Positions 1 through 8,785 are shown, numbered from the stretch's first letter. The stretch: 21,686 bases of DNA from CAZMXP01 sp964570285 (GCA_964570285.1 CAZMXP010000073.1:1-21686); one strand, 5' to 3'. The notes: generated by a model not told the origin, from the sequence alone. Numbers and translations: made by a program.

Positions 1-1049
1 GATCGTCGCAGACGGAAGGCTGCGCGCCAGTCGTGGATGGCCGGATGCTTACGGTAGATCCAGTCCGCGAGGTTCAACGAGTGGCCATCGACCGTGAGGT
101 TGTAGGCGACATGGGCGCCGTCGGGCGACCAGCGGGGGCGCTGGAGCTGCTGGGACGTGCTCGGCGTCCTTGCGACCACGACGGAGGCGATCGCGGTCCG
201 GCCCGTGCCGTCCGGCTTCACGGTCTCGATCACCGACGTCCGCTTCTTGCCTTCGACGAATCGGCTGCACGCGATCTTCGAGCCGTCGGGCGACCAGTCC
301 GGACTCTCGCCCGCTCCGAGGAGCGTGAGTGCGCCGGTCGCCACGTCCGCGACCCAGATGCTGGTCCGGTCCGAGTAGCGGTTGAAGGCCATGCGGGCCC
401 TATCCGGCGACCAAGCGAAGAAGTCGAGGACATCGGGGTACTCCCGGCCCGATTGGCCGTGCGCGGGAAGCGGCGTCTCCAGCGCGGGCTCGCCATCGAG
501 GCCGAGCGGATAGCCGCTCCCGTCGAACGTGAGGCGACTGACGTAGAGGCCGCAGCTCCCCGGGATCACGCTGTCGGTCGACGACGTGCCGGTCCAGCGC
601 GCCGCAAGAACGGCGACGGTTACACCCGCGGCATCTTCGTCCTTCCCCCACTCGCACTTGTACGTGTACGCGATTGCGGCATCGCTCGTCAGTCGCAGGC
701 GCGCGGCGCCGTCCTGCCGGACGACGAAAAGGTCGTACCGCTCGCCCCCTCCCGGACCGACCTCGCCCGGGACGAGTTCGAGGTGAAGGAACCACCTCGC
801 ACCGCCATGGAGCAGCCGGCTCGGGCGATAGGTGCCGACGGGGTTCGGGGGGCCCGACGTCCCGGTCAGGCCGAGTTCGGCGCGGCTACCGCCGTTGCCG
901 TCCATCGTCCAGGCCTTGAGGGTCGCCTTGTCGATGAAGCAGATCGTGCCCGGCGGCGGGGGCGGCGTGCCGCCGCCCGGCTTTCCCGCGAAAACCTCGC
1001 TCGCGACGAGAGTGGCCGCCAGTGCGCATGTGATCCGGATCCAATGCAT
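1..1049 (-). CDS. Secreted PD40/TolB-like beta-propeller protein (3' end outside window)
   Basis: The minus-strand frame is open from the ATG at 1049 to the window edge (349 codons, no stop seen). The start is well supported by a strong AAGGAGG Shine-Dalgarno at 1056-1062, 6 nt upstream. Residues 1-21 form a Sec signal peptide (WIRITCALAATLVASEVFA), followed by a Gly/Pro linker (22-35), so the protein is probably exported. Three PD40-type blade motifs are visible: AWSPDRARMAF near 212, DWSPDGSKIACSRF near 251 and RWSPDGAHVAYN near 306. Such motifs occur in TolB-like and WD40-like propellers, which usually act as binding platforms rather than enzymes. It lies 63 nt after the kinase-TPR gene on the same strand and may be the last visible member of that operon. 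The fold is reasonably sure; the ligand and function are unknown. Confidence 0.85.
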   Translation of the reverse strand, partial: MHWIRITCALAATLVASEVFAGKPGGGTPPPPPGTICFIDKATLKAWTMDGNGGSRAELGLTGTSGPPNPVGTYRPSRLLHGGARWFLHLELVPGEVGPGGGERYDLFVVRQDGAARLRLTSDAAIAYTYKCEWGKDEDAAGVTVAVLAARWTGTSSTDSVIPGSCGLYVSRLTFDGSGYPLGLDGEPALETPLPAHGQSGREYPDVLDFFAWSPDRARMAFNRYSDRTSIWVADVATGALTLLGAGESPDWSPDGSKIACSRFVEGKKRTSVIETVKPDGTGRTAIASVVVARTPSTSQQLQRPRWSPDGAHVAYNLTVDGHSLNLADWIYRKHPAIHDWRAAFRLRR

Positions 1050-1112
1050 GTTCGTCCTCCTTGTGTCCGCTATGGGGAGAGACGCAGACGGAGGGCAGGA
1101 TCGTGTGCGGAG

Positions 1113-4100
1113 TCAGCGCGGCTGCGAGGCTCGCAGGAGTTCTGCGACCTCGGCGCTGCGGCGGGCCGCGCTCTGCGGTCCCTGCGGCTCATGCTTCTCG
1201 TGCCACGCCTCCGCCATGTCGAGAAGGCGCGAGGCCGCTTCGCGGTTGCCGAGGCGGGCGTGGGCGAGCGCCTGATAGAGCCAAGCGGCGCCGTTCTCCG
1301 TGCTGCCCAACTCGCGGGCCTTCTCGAACGCGCGGAGGCCTTCCTCCCACTGCCCGTCGCAGACGAGCGCGATTCCGAGGAAGTGCCGAGCCTCGATGGG
1401 ACGGAGGGAGAGGCCCCTTCCCGGGCCAAGCACGGCGCTGATCTCCGCCGCGATCGGCGGGGCGTCGATCGCCTCGCGCGCGAGGGTCACGGCACGACGG
1501 GTATCCCGGTGCGCGGGATCGGGGCCGTCCGCCCGCAACCAGATGAGGGAGGTCAAGAGGTCCCATCGCCCCGGCAGCCACGCGAGCCCGCGCTCGCAGG
1601 CGTCGATCGCCTCCGCGGCGCGGGCGGCCCGACCGTGCACGCACATCAGCAGTTGATACGCATTGGACATGGCGAGACGGAGGCTGGGTGCGGGATCCCT
1701 CCCAAGGAACGGCTCCCCGATCTCCAGTACCCGCATCGCCTCGCGCTCCGCCTCAGGAGCGCGGCCCGCGCGGAAGAGGAAGCTCGCGTAGATCGCATGC
1801 GCGTTCGCGAGCCCTCCCGCATGCCTCGTCGCCGCCGGATCGGCGGCCGCAAGACGGGCGCGCGCCTCGATGCTCTCCCGCATGCAGCGCTCCGCCTCCG
1901 ATGCCCGGGACATGGAACCCAGGATGTCGCCGAGCACGTCGCAGCAGGTCGCGATGTCCCCGAGTAGGAGGGAGTCCTCCTCGCCGCAGCCTCGCAACTC
2001 CAGGAGCGCCTGCCGGGTCGCACGCTCCGCTTCGTCGAGGCGCCCCGCAGCCTGATGGATCCAGCCGAGCAGCATGAACGACGCTCCGAGCCGACTGCGG
2101 TAGAGCGCGGGCTTCTCGGATGCGGCACGCTCGAACCCGCGGATGGCGCGCCTCACGAGGTCTTCGCCCTCCGCGAGGCCACCGCTCCCCCAGGCACTCT
2201 TGGCGGACAGAAAGAGCGCCGCGGCGTGATCTGCGGCGACGTCCATGTCCCCGGGGAAGTCCGCGAGGAGCCGTTCATAGACTCCCAGCGCTTCGGAGAG
2301 CGGGGCCGCCGCGTCGCCTGGGCGCCCGGCGGACCAAAGCGCCTCCGCCTTGCTGTAGAGCGCCGAAGCGACAAGGTGCCGCCCCCGAGGCCCCCCAAGA
2401 TCGTCAGCCACGAGCAGCTGCGCGTCGTCGGCACAGCGGCCATAGGATTCCACCGCCTCGGCAGGTCGCCCCGCGCGCACCAAGCTGTTGCCCAGGGCAA
2501 ACGTGGCATGCTGCTGCTGATAGCGGCATTCGATGACCGCGTCAGGGGCCTTGGTCGCCTCCTCCGCCGCTCGCACTGCCTCGCGCGCGAGTTCCACATG
2601 CTCTTCGAGGCGCATGGTGCTCTGGAGGTTCCGGATCCAACTCGACAGCGTCGCCGCGAGGCGGATCCATGGACCTGCGCCGGACGCCGCGGCGGCGAGA
2701 GCGCGCCTCAGATCCGCCGAGCGCCGGAAGGCCGCGTGGGACTCCGCGACGCAGTTGGCCGCCGCCAACTCCTCGGCGACGATGCCGAGCGCCCTCGCGA
2801 CGCCCGTGGTCACCCGCTCGACGTCCGGGAACTCCGCGAGCACGCGGTCGCACAGGGCGTGCGCCTCCGCCAACGCCCGCTTCGATTCCTCGGCCCTATC
2901 CGCCCGCGCAAGCGCCGCGGCGAGCACGCCACGGCACTCGGCCGCCTCGTACGCCCCCCTCGGATAGCGCGGGAACTCCGACGCGCTGCGCGCGCTGCTC
3001 GCAGAGGCCGCTTGCACGAAGGGGATCGCCTCCTCGACACGCCCCTTCCCGAGCAGGTAGCGACCTAGCAGCAGGTGGGAGGAGGTGTACTCACGGAACG
3101 GCTCGCAGTCCGCGGCGGAGTCCTTGTCCTTGGCGGAGAGGTCAACCGCCCTCCGCAGCAGCGACTCCGCCCGCGCATCCTCTCGCGAACCCTTCGCCCT
3201 GCACGCGGCCTGCACGATGGCGTGGCAGAGGTCTTCTCGCGGGGCGGCGGCGAGCACGTCAGGGGTGCAGGACTCGAAGAGTTCCAGCGCCCTCCGTGCC
3301 GCGCGATCGGCTTCCTCCCGTCGTCCGGCATTGACAAGGAACGAGCTCTGGGTAGCGAGCAGGATCGCGAGGCGCGGCACGCTTCCCCCCTCCGCGAGCG
3401 CCACGGCGCGCGTCTGGTGCGTGATCGCCTCGGCGATGCGCGAACCGTGGCTGCACACCAGCGCGCGCAGGTTCACCAACTCGATCGCTTCGTCGAGTGC
3501 CTGGGGTCTCGGCCCTTCCTGCGGCAGGAGCACGTCCGTCTCCGAGAGCGCGCGGACGATCAGCCGCTCGGCGGCGGGCAGGTCGCCCATCTGCGTGTAG
3601 ATGGTCGCGACGCGACGCATGACCTTCGCGGCGTCCAACCGGACGCGCGGATCGTCGCCACCCAGCGCGAGGAGGTCGTCGCAGAGCGTCAGCGCCTCCT
3701 CGAGCACCTTGCGCCGCACGGATTCCAGGCCCGGGATCCCCGCGAGGTGCTCCGCGCCGAGTTGCGTCAGCATCCGGTCCACGGCGGCGCGCGCCTTCTC
3801 GAGGCTCGCGTCGGCGCGCTCCGCCTCCGCGCGCGCCTGCGCGGCGCTCCGCCGCTCGCGTTCGAAGGCGCCCTCGATCCATCGGCGCGCGGCGGCGCCG
3901 CGGACCGAGTCGAAGGCGAGGGCGACGACCGCGACGAGCAGCACACAGGTCGCCCCCGCGACTCCGGTGCGGTGGCGGCGCGCCCAGAGCGTGACGCGCT
4001 CGAGCAGCGGCTCCCGCCGCGCCCGGATCGGCTGGTCCGACAGGTAGCGACGCAGGTCATCCGCCATCTCCTGCGCCGTCCCGAAGCGCGACTCGGGATT

Positions 4101-5147
4101 CTTCGCGACCGCCTTCAGCACGATCGTCTCGAGCGCCGGAGGCACCGCCGGGTTGCTCCGCCGCGGCGGCAGCGGATCCTTGAAGGCGACATCATGAAGG
4201 ACCTGGCGCGGATCGTCGCCGGTGAACGCCGACTCCAGCGTCAGCATCTCCAGCATCGTCACGCCGAGCGAGTAGACGTCAGTCCGGTGGTCGACGGGCA
4301 CGCGCTTGCCCAGCGCCTGCTCGGGGCTCATGTACCCGAGCGTTCCTACGATCGCGCCCGTCAGCGTCAGTTGCGAGTTCGCGCGGCTCTGGGCGAGGCC
4401 GAAGTCGGTGATCCGGAGACGGCGGCCCGCATCGACCATCAGGTTCGCCGGCTTGATGTCGCGGTGGACGACCCCCTGCTGGTGCGCGTGGTCGAGCGCC
4501 TCCGCGGCCTGCACGCCGAGGCGCGCGACGGCCTCGCAGTATCCCCGCGTCCCCGTGCCCCCCCCGGAGATGAGCGCCCGGGCCTCGGCGGACGTCGCCG
4601 GCATGCCTCGCGACGAGCGCTTCCCCTCCCGCAATTCGCCGATCACCGCCGCCAGCGTCCGCCCTTCGACGAACTCCATCGCGTAGTAGTGGACGCCGCG
4701 GTCGGCGCCGACCGAGTAGACCGGCACGATGTTGCTGTGGTGCAAGAGCGCCGCCGCCTGCGCCTCGTGCTTGAACCTCTGGAGCTGGCGCTCGTCGAGG
4801 ACCGCCGCGAAGGGGAGCACCTTCAGCGCCACGCGCCGGTCGAGCGAGATCTGCTCCGCCTCGTAGACCACGCCCATGCCGCCGCGCCCGACCTCGCGGA
4901 TCAGCCGGAAGTCGCCGAGCGTCCCGGCGCGCGGCTCCTCCCCCCGGCCCCCCTCCTGTGCGATCGAGGCGGCGGCGCAGCCGACGAAGTCGAGTGCTTG
5001 CAACCCCGCCGCGAGCTCGCCCGCGAACTCCCCGTGCGCGGCGAGAAAGGTCGCGCGGTCGATCGGCCGGCCGCCGCGCACCGCCGCGAGGTATTCGTCG
5101 AGAAGCTCCGCGACCCTCGCGTCGCGATCCTCTACGGGGTGCCGCAT
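1113..5147 (-). CDS. Transmembrane Ser/Thr protein kinase with long TPR tail
   Basis: A 1344-residue Hanks-type kinase. Domain order: an N-terminal leader (1-77); a kinase domain (about 78-370) with glycine loop GRGGMG (87-92), catalytic Lys in VALK (109), HRDIKPAN (228-235), DFG (248-250) and SPEQ (274-277), so all catalytic residues are present; one transmembrane helix near 395-415; a short charged coiled coil (about 425-465); then some 850 residues of TPR-like helical repeats to the C terminus. With a single helix, the kinase should face the cytoplasm and the TPR part the other side. I chose the ATG at 5147 over one 34 codons upstream because a GGAGGAG site lies just before it and the upstream extension looks like non-coding Ala/Gly/Arg sequence. 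The start overlaps the end of the sigma gene by 16 nt. Sigma-kinase-TPR pairs of this shape are typical of planctomycetes. The substrate and signal are unknown. Confidence 0.93.
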   Translation of the reverse strand: MRHPVEDRDARVAELLDEYLAAVRGGRPIDRATFLAAHGEFAGELAAGLQALDFVGCAAASIAQEGGRGEEPRAGTLGDFRLIREVGRGGMGVVYEAEQISLDRRVALKVLPFAAVLDERQLQRFKHEAQAAALLHHSNIVPVYSVGADRGVHYYAMEFVEGRTLAAVIGELREGKRSSRGMPATSAEARALISGGGTGTRGYCEAVARLGVQAAEALDHAHQQGVVHRDIKPANLMVDAGRRLRITDFGLAQSRANSQLTLTGAIVGTLGYMSPEQALGKRVPVDHRTDVYSLGVTMLEMLTLESAFTGDDPRQVLHDVAFKDPLPPRRSNPAVPPALETIVLKAVAKNPESRFGTAQEMADDLRRYLSDQPIRARREPLLERVTLWARRHRTGVAGATCVLLVAVVALAFDSVRGAAARRWIEGAFERERRSAAQARAEAERADASLEKARAAVDRMLTQLGAEHLAGIPGLESVRRKVLEEALTLCDDLLALGGDDPRVRLDAAKVMRRVATIYTQMGDLPAAERLIVRALSETDVLLPQEGPRPQALDEAIELVNLRALVCSHGSRIAEAITHQTRAVALAEGGSVPRLAILLATQSSFLVNAGRREEADRAARRALELFESCTPDVLAAAPREDLCHAIVQAACRAKGSREDARAESLLRRAVDLSAKDKDSAADCEPFREYTSSHLLLGRYLLGKGRVEEAIPFVQAASASSARSASEFPRYPRGAYEAAECRGVLAAALARADRAEESKRALAEAHALCDRVLAEFPDVERVTTGVARALGIVAEELAAANCVAESHAAFRRSADLRRALAAAASGAGPWIRLAATLSSWIRNLQSTMRLEEHVELAREAVRAAEEATKAPDAVIECRYQQQHATFALGNSLVRAGRPAEAVESYGRCADDAQLLVADDLGGPRGRHLVASALYSKAEALWSAGRPGDAAAPLSEALGVYERLLADFPGDMDVAADHAAALFLSAKSAWGSGGLAEGEDLVRRAIRGFERAASEKPALYRSRLGASFMLLGWIHQAAGRLDEAERATRQALLELRGCGEEDSLLLGDIATCCDVLGDILGSMSRASEAERCMRESIEARARLAAADPAATRHAGGLANAHAIYASFLFRAGRAPEAEREAMRVLEIGEPFLGRDPAPSLRLAMSNAYQLLMCVHGRAARAAEAIDACERGLAWLPGRWDLLTSLIWLRADGPDPAHRDTRRAVTLAREAIDAPPIAAEISAVLGPGRGLSLRPIEARHFLGIALVCDGQWEEGLRAFEKARELGSTENGAAWLYQALAHARLGNREAASRLLDMAEAWHEKHEPQGPQSAARRSAEVAELLRASQPR

Positions 5148-5160
5148 CGCCTCTCCTCCA
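5132..5160 (-). promoter_or_regulatory. Overlapping stop/start with internal RBS (translational coupling)
   Basis: The kinase start codon (5145-5147) lies inside the 3' end of the sigma gene, which stops at 5132. The kinase Shine-Dalgarno, GGAGGAG read on the minus strand (5153-5159), lies within sigma coding sequence, 5 nt before the ATG. Such an arrangement usually couples translation of the two proteins and argues that they work as one module. Confidence 0.7.
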
Positions 5161-5758
5161 GAAGTGCGCCCAACCGCTGGATCGCCCTCCCCCACTGCGC
5201 CCGCGCCGCCTCGGCCGAACGCTCCATGCGCCGCGCGACCTCGCTCCATTCGAGTTCCATGAAGCTCCTCAGGAGGATGACCTCGCGATCCTCCTCCTTC
5301 ATCGCAGCCAACGCGTCGGCGACCTGCACCTCGACCTCCCGGCGCTGCGCGCCGCCCGACGGCGTCGTGCCCCGGGCTGCGGGAAGGGCCCCGAGCGCGG
5401 CGGACGAGCGCTCGACGAGCATCTCCAGCGAGCGTTCGCGATCCTCGCGGCGCCCCTGGTTCTCGAGGAAGCGCCGGTTCAGGTCGGTGAGGCGGTGGAC
5501 GAGGATCTGCTTGAGCCAGACGACGAGCTCGTCGTGGGTCGCCCCCCGGAAGGCGGGAAAGCCCCGGTGCGCGCGCAGGAAGACGTCCTGCACGACGTCG
5601 GACGCATCGACCTTGGCCTTGAGCCCCTGCCGCAGCGACATCCGCGCAACCAGCGTCAGGTAGTTCCGGTACCGGTCGAGAAGCTCGCCCTCGGCCGCGC
5701 CGTCACCGCCGCGCGCCGCGGAAATCAGTCCCGCCAGGCCGTCGTCGGGTTTGCCCAT
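5132..5758 (-). CDS. ECF-family RNA polymerase sigma factor
   Basis: A 208-residue group 4 (ECF) sigma factor. The region 2 signature DASDVVQDVFLRAHRGFPAF is near residues 51-70 and binds core polymerase and the -10 element. Region 4 (DREVILLRSFMELEWSEVARRM, near 157-178) is the helix-turn-helix for the -35 element. The two are joined by a 60-residue linker rich in Arg, Glu and Ala. The ATG at 5758 has a GGAGG site 4 nt upstream, partly paired in a small CTCC/GGAG hairpin. No anti-sigma gene is seen nearby; instead the next gene is the transmembrane kinase, which overlaps it. In families with this layout, kinase phosphorylation or recruitment is thought to replace anti-sigma control; here that is inference. 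The sequence resembles the planctomycete-enriched ECF groups. Confidence 0.92.
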   Translation of the reverse strand: MGKPDDGLAGLISAARGGDGAAEGELLDRYRNYLTLVARMSLRQGLKAKVDASDVVQDVFLRAHRGFPAFRGATHDELVVWLKQILVHRLTDLNRRFLENQGRREDRERSLEMLVERSSAALGALPAARGTTPSGGAQRREVEVQVADALAAMKEEDREVILLRSFMELEWSEVARRMERSAEAARAQWGRAIQRLGALLEERRCGTP

Positions 5759-5845
5759 CGACCCTCCGGGCGGAGAGCCTACCCCATCGCGGGCAAGGGA
5801 TCCGCCCTCAGGAAGAGACGCGGCGGGGGTAGGCGACCGGACGGC

Positions 5846-7210
5846 CTAGTCGGCGACTTCGAGCCTCTCCAGGAAGGCGCGCAGCGGGGCCTCGGCCCAG
5901 CGCCACCAGCGGGCGGGGGCGGCACCCACCGCGACGAGGTAGCGGCCGCGGGCGGGGATCACGGCGAGGAGGCAGTGCAGATCCTCGTCGCGATGGCGGC
6001 TCTGCACCTCGAGGACGAGAGCGGGCCGGGCGGCGATCGTGCACGCCACCGCCTCCCCGACAGGCCTCACCCCGCTCGCCGCGAGGCGGAGGCGGCGCAG
6101 GGCGCGCGCGAGGCAGGCCTCGGCGGAGGGCGCCTCCTCGGCGGCGTAGGCGAAGAGTTCGAACGACGCGAAGAGGGCGACGCTCTCGAACGCGAGCAGC
6201 CGGCCAAGCGCGTCGCCTCCCGTGGCCTCGCCGACCCAGCCCGCGTCCGGGGGCGTGACGGCCACTCCCGCGCGCAGATGGAACGACGTGGCCGGGGGCG
6301 GCGCCGTCCGCTGGAGCGGGTGGCGCTGCACGTCGGCCAGGCTCGGGGGGTCCGGGGGCGCGAAGGCGCGTCGGGCCATCTCGACACGCTCCTTTGTCGT
6401 GCGCTCCGCGAGCAGCGTCGGTCCGTTGAGCTCCTCGGCGAGCGCGCCCTCCCCCGGGCGGAAGAAGGCGCGCGCGCTGCGCAGGTCGCCGGTCAACTCG
6501 ATGGCGCGACAGGGCCGCGGGTCGCCGCCCGCGGGCGCGGCCCGGTCGGGCTGGCGACGCATGACCATCTCCTGCACGCGCAGCGAACGCGGATCGAGGG
6601 CGCGGATCGAGCGCATCTCCCCGGCCCCGGAGGAGGCGAGAAAGCGCGACCACGCGGGCAGCGCGAGCCTCCACCCTTCGGGGATCTCCATCGCGCGCGT
6701 CTCGAGCTTGCCGTCGCGCCGGATCTGCACGAGCGCGCCGGTCGGGGTGGCGTCGCCGCTGACGACCTCCATGCGGTGGCCGTAGCGCTCCATGTGCAGG
6801 AACTCGACCGGGCGGCCCGCCTCGTCCTCGACCTCGACCCGGCGGACATCGAGCTCCTCGCCGCCGCCCTTGCGGAAAAAGACCGTCCTCTCCTCGACGC
6901 GGATGGCGCCCGGCCGCTCGGTGTGCACGACCCGCCGCCATCCCACGACCTGTCCCGCATGCAGCACGAGCGACCACTCGTCCCGCTGCATCACCGGCCG
7001 CTGCGCGTCTCGCGCCGGGAGGCGGCGCTCGATGAGGCGGATCCTCTCCCGCGCGACCGAGAGGCGGCCGGCACCCACCTCGAGCACCACCGCGTCCGGC
7101 GTCTCGGAGAGGATCCTGCCCAGGAGCGCGCCGCCATGGTCGAGGTGCACGCGGTCCTCCGCGGCCGTCGTCGCCGTGGCAAGCAGGAGCGCGAGGAGAA
7201 GGCGGGGCAT
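5846..7210 (-). CDS. Secreted protein of unknown function
   Basis: A 454-residue protein that I do not recognise as a whole. Residues 1-17 (MPRLLLALLLATATTAA) are a clean signal peptide. Residues about 20-62 form a short beta-rich segment (GGALLGRILSETPDAVVLEV, then SVARERIRLIERR). Residues about 80-220 look like an all-beta domain of the sort found before secreted transglutaminase-like domains (GWRRVVHTERPGAIRVEERT). Residues about 320-454 could be a second alpha/beta domain ending in LVAVGAAPARWWRWAEAPLRAFLERL. No catalytic motif or transmembrane helix is visible. The ATG at 7210 has a good AGGGGAGGGG site. It lies 23 nt after the pentapeptide-repeat gene and 87 nt before the sigma gene, all on the same strand, so co-transcription is likely. 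A periplasmic or surface role linked to the sigma-kinase module is a guess. Confidence 0.8.
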   Translation of the reverse strand: MPRLLLALLLATATTAAEDRVHLDHGGALLGRILSETPDAVVLEVGAGRLSVARERIRLIERRLPARDAQRPVMQRDEWSLVLHAGQVVGWRRVVHTERPGAIRVEERTVFFRKGGGEELDVRRVEVEDEAGRPVEFLHMERYGHRMEVVSGDATPTGALVQIRRDGKLETRAMEIPEGWRLALPAWSRFLASSGAGEMRSIRALDPRSLRVQEMVMRRQPDRAAPAGGDPRPCRAIELTGDLRSARAFFRPGEGALAEELNGPTLLAERTTKERVEMARRAFAPPDPPSLADVQRHPLQRTAPPPATSFHLRAGVAVTPPDAGWVGEATGGDALGRLLAFESVALFASFELFAYAAEEAPSAEACLARALRRLRLAASGVRPVGEAVACTIAARPALVLEVQSRHRDEDLHCLLAVIPARGRYLVAVGAAPARWWRWAEAPLRAFLERLEVAD

Positions 7211-7233
7211 CCCCTCCCCTATCGGCGCAACGG

Positions 7234-8718
7234 CTACCGCGGCTCAACCACCGCCCGGAAGCGTTCCAGCGCGTCGCGCTCGCGCGCGGCCGCCTTGCGG
7301 ATCAGGTCCCCCGCCTCGCCGCGGTTCGCGTGGTACTCCCGGATCGCCGCGGCGCGCTCCCGGGCGTCGGCGATCTCGAAGGTCCACGGCAGAAGGCGGA
7401 TCAGGCGCTCCAGATCGAGGCAGGAGGCCGCGTAGAGGTCGTGCGCCTCGCCGATCGCCCGGCGGTCCGCGCCCGCGAACTCCCCCCACGAGAGCACCTC
7501 GCCGAGGAAATCGCGGATCGCCCAGCGCGAGCCATGGTGGTGCAGGATGCCGAGGCCGAGCCACGGCAGGAAGCGGCGCGCCTCGTCGGGCGCGAGATCC
7601 TCGGGCCCGATGTTGGACTCGAGGTCCTGCTCCATCTGCGCGTAAGCATCGAAGCCGAAGAGGAAGCGGTCGTTCGCGGGCAGCGTCAGGATCTCGATCC
7701 CTCCCCGCAGCCCCTCCCGGATGGACTCCCCCCGCTGAGGCGTGCGGATCCGCGGCCCGACGATGCACATCGCATAGATCACCGGCCGGTCGAACGGCGC
7801 CTCCTCGAGCGGGTGCTGCTGGCACCACCGCTCGCGGAAGCGCCGCTGCGGGAAGCGGATCGCGTCGCCGAGCAGCGAGTGGACGAGCACCTCGCCGCGG
7901 TCGATGCCGCTCACGTAGACCCACTCGGCGCCGCCGAAGCCGCTGCCGAGCACCGTCGCCCCCGACACATGCAGCGGCGTGATGACGGTCTCCCCGCGCG
8001 CGAGCGCGGCGGTGAGCGCCTCCCACGCGGCGGCCTGGTCGACCTCGTCGAGGAAGGAGCAGGGAAAGCCGAAGTTCGAGAGCCCGCGCGAGAGCACGTC
8101 CTTCGCGAAGCCTCCCCAGTTCAGGTCGCGCGTCGTGAGCAGGTAGGAGAGCCAGAACGCGTCCCCGCTCACGCCCGCGATGAGCGGGTAGGACTCCTCG
8201 CCCGCGAGTTGGCGCAGCGCCTCCTTGAGGCCGAGCACATGCGTGGAGCCGTTGAGCGTGAGGCGGATCCCCTCCACCTCGCAGCCCTCCAGCGACGCCC
8301 CCTTGAACGAGATGTCGGCCATGTTGGCGTCGAAGAAGACCGCCCCGCGCAGGTCGCTGCCGGCGAAGCGCGCGTAGGCGAGGTTGACGTCGGCGAAGAG
8401 CGCGCCGCGGCCCGAGCAGCGCGCGAAGTCGGCGTGCAGGAGGTTGACATGGCGGAAGGCGGCGCCGCAGAGGTCGCTCTCCGCGAAGCAGGCGCCGGTG
8501 AGATCGCTGCTCTCGAACGCGGCGCCGCGCAGCACCGCGCCGCGGAAGTCGAGGGGGCCCGGGGGCAGCGTCTCCTGCCGGAAGGCGAGTCCCGTCAGAT
8601 CGAGGCCGGCAAGGCTGCTGCCCGCGAGCAGGCGCTGCGCGACGACCTCGTGGCGCGGATCGGGCGGCTCCCCGGTGCCCGCGGCGGGCGGGAGGTGGAG
8701 ACCGGGGCCGGTCGGCAT
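7234..8718 (-). CDS. Pentapeptide-repeat protein fused to a degenerate C39/BtrH-like domain
   Basis: A 494-residue protein with no signal peptide. Residues about 34-150 are A(D/N)LXX-type pentapeptide repeats (for example LDLTG LAFRQ, DLTGACFAESDLCGAAF, ADFAR, DLRGAVFF), predicted to form a quadrilateral beta helix. Residues about 175-295 resemble the papain-like fold of C39 peptidases or BtrH-type acyltransferases: WEALTAALARGETVITPLHV, then EWVYVSGIDRGEVLVHSLLGDAIRFP. The usual nucleophile Cys is not found (GVSGDAFWLSY near 182-192) and the usual His is replaced in the WVYVSG strand. Residues 330-480 are helical, including FGFDAYAQMEQDL (354-366), as in the C-terminal half of BtrH-like proteins. 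The ATG at 8718 has no close Shine-Dalgarno; a GGAGGAG sits 22 nt away. The fold match is from memory and tentative; the pentapeptide part is sure. Confidence 0.82.
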   Translation of the reverse strand: MPTGPGLHLPPAAGTGEPPDPRHEVVAQRLLAGSSLAGLDLTGLAFRQETLPPGPLDFRGAVLRGAAFESSDLTGACFAESDLCGAAFRHVNLLHADFARCSGRGALFADVNLAYARFAGSDLRGAVFFDANMADISFKGASLEGCEVEGIRLTLNGSTHVLGLKEALRQLAGEESYPLIAGVSGDAFWLSYLLTTRDLNWGGFAKDVLSRGLSNFGFPCSFLDEVDQAAAWEALTAALARGETVITPLHVSGATVLGSGFGGAEWVYVSGIDRGEVLVHSLLGDAIRFPQRRFRERWCQQHPLEEAPFDRPVIYAMCIVGPRIRTPQRGESIREGLRGGIEILTLPANDRFLFGFDAYAQMEQDLESNIGPEDLAPDEARRFLPWLGLGILHHHGSRWAIRDFLGEVLSWGEFAGADRRAIGEAHDLYAASCLDLERLIRLLPWTFEIADARERAAAIREYHANRGEAGDLIRKAAARERDALERFRAVVEPR

Positions 8719-8785
8719 GCCGCGACATTCGCAAGCGGGCCTCCTCCTGTCAACCGGCGTCCGGCGCCGGTGCTAAGGTGGGCGC
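8719..8785. promoter_or_regulatory. Divergent intergenic region, pentapeptide gene / recJ
   Basis: These 67 nt separate two divergently read genes and must hold both 5' regions unless transcription starts inside the genes. The RecJ side carries AAGGTGGG just before its GTG. On the other strand a GGAGGAG (about 8741-8747) lies 22 nt from the ATG of the pentapeptide gene. No convincing -35/-10 pair is recognisable in this high-GC sequence. Confidence 0.4.

Noticed and set aside
33..1967. Open plus-strand frame of 644 codons
   Set aside because: It lies opposite the PD40 gene and the kinase TPR tail, is very rich in Arg, Ala and Gly, and has no family-like motif. In high-GC DNA, long shadow frames opposite real genes are expected.
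3075..5663. Open plus-strand frame of 862 codons opposite the kinase and sigma genes
   Set aside because: The minus strand carries unmistakable kinase and sigma motifs; this frame has an Arg/His/Leu-rich composition typical of antisense frames.
7244..8734. Alternative minus-strand frame of 496 codons over the pentapeptide gene, with an ATG (8728) better placed for the GGAGGAG site
   Set aside because: Its product is an Arg/Pro/Gly-rich shadow, while the other frame shows regular pentapeptide repeats and a foldable C-terminal part.
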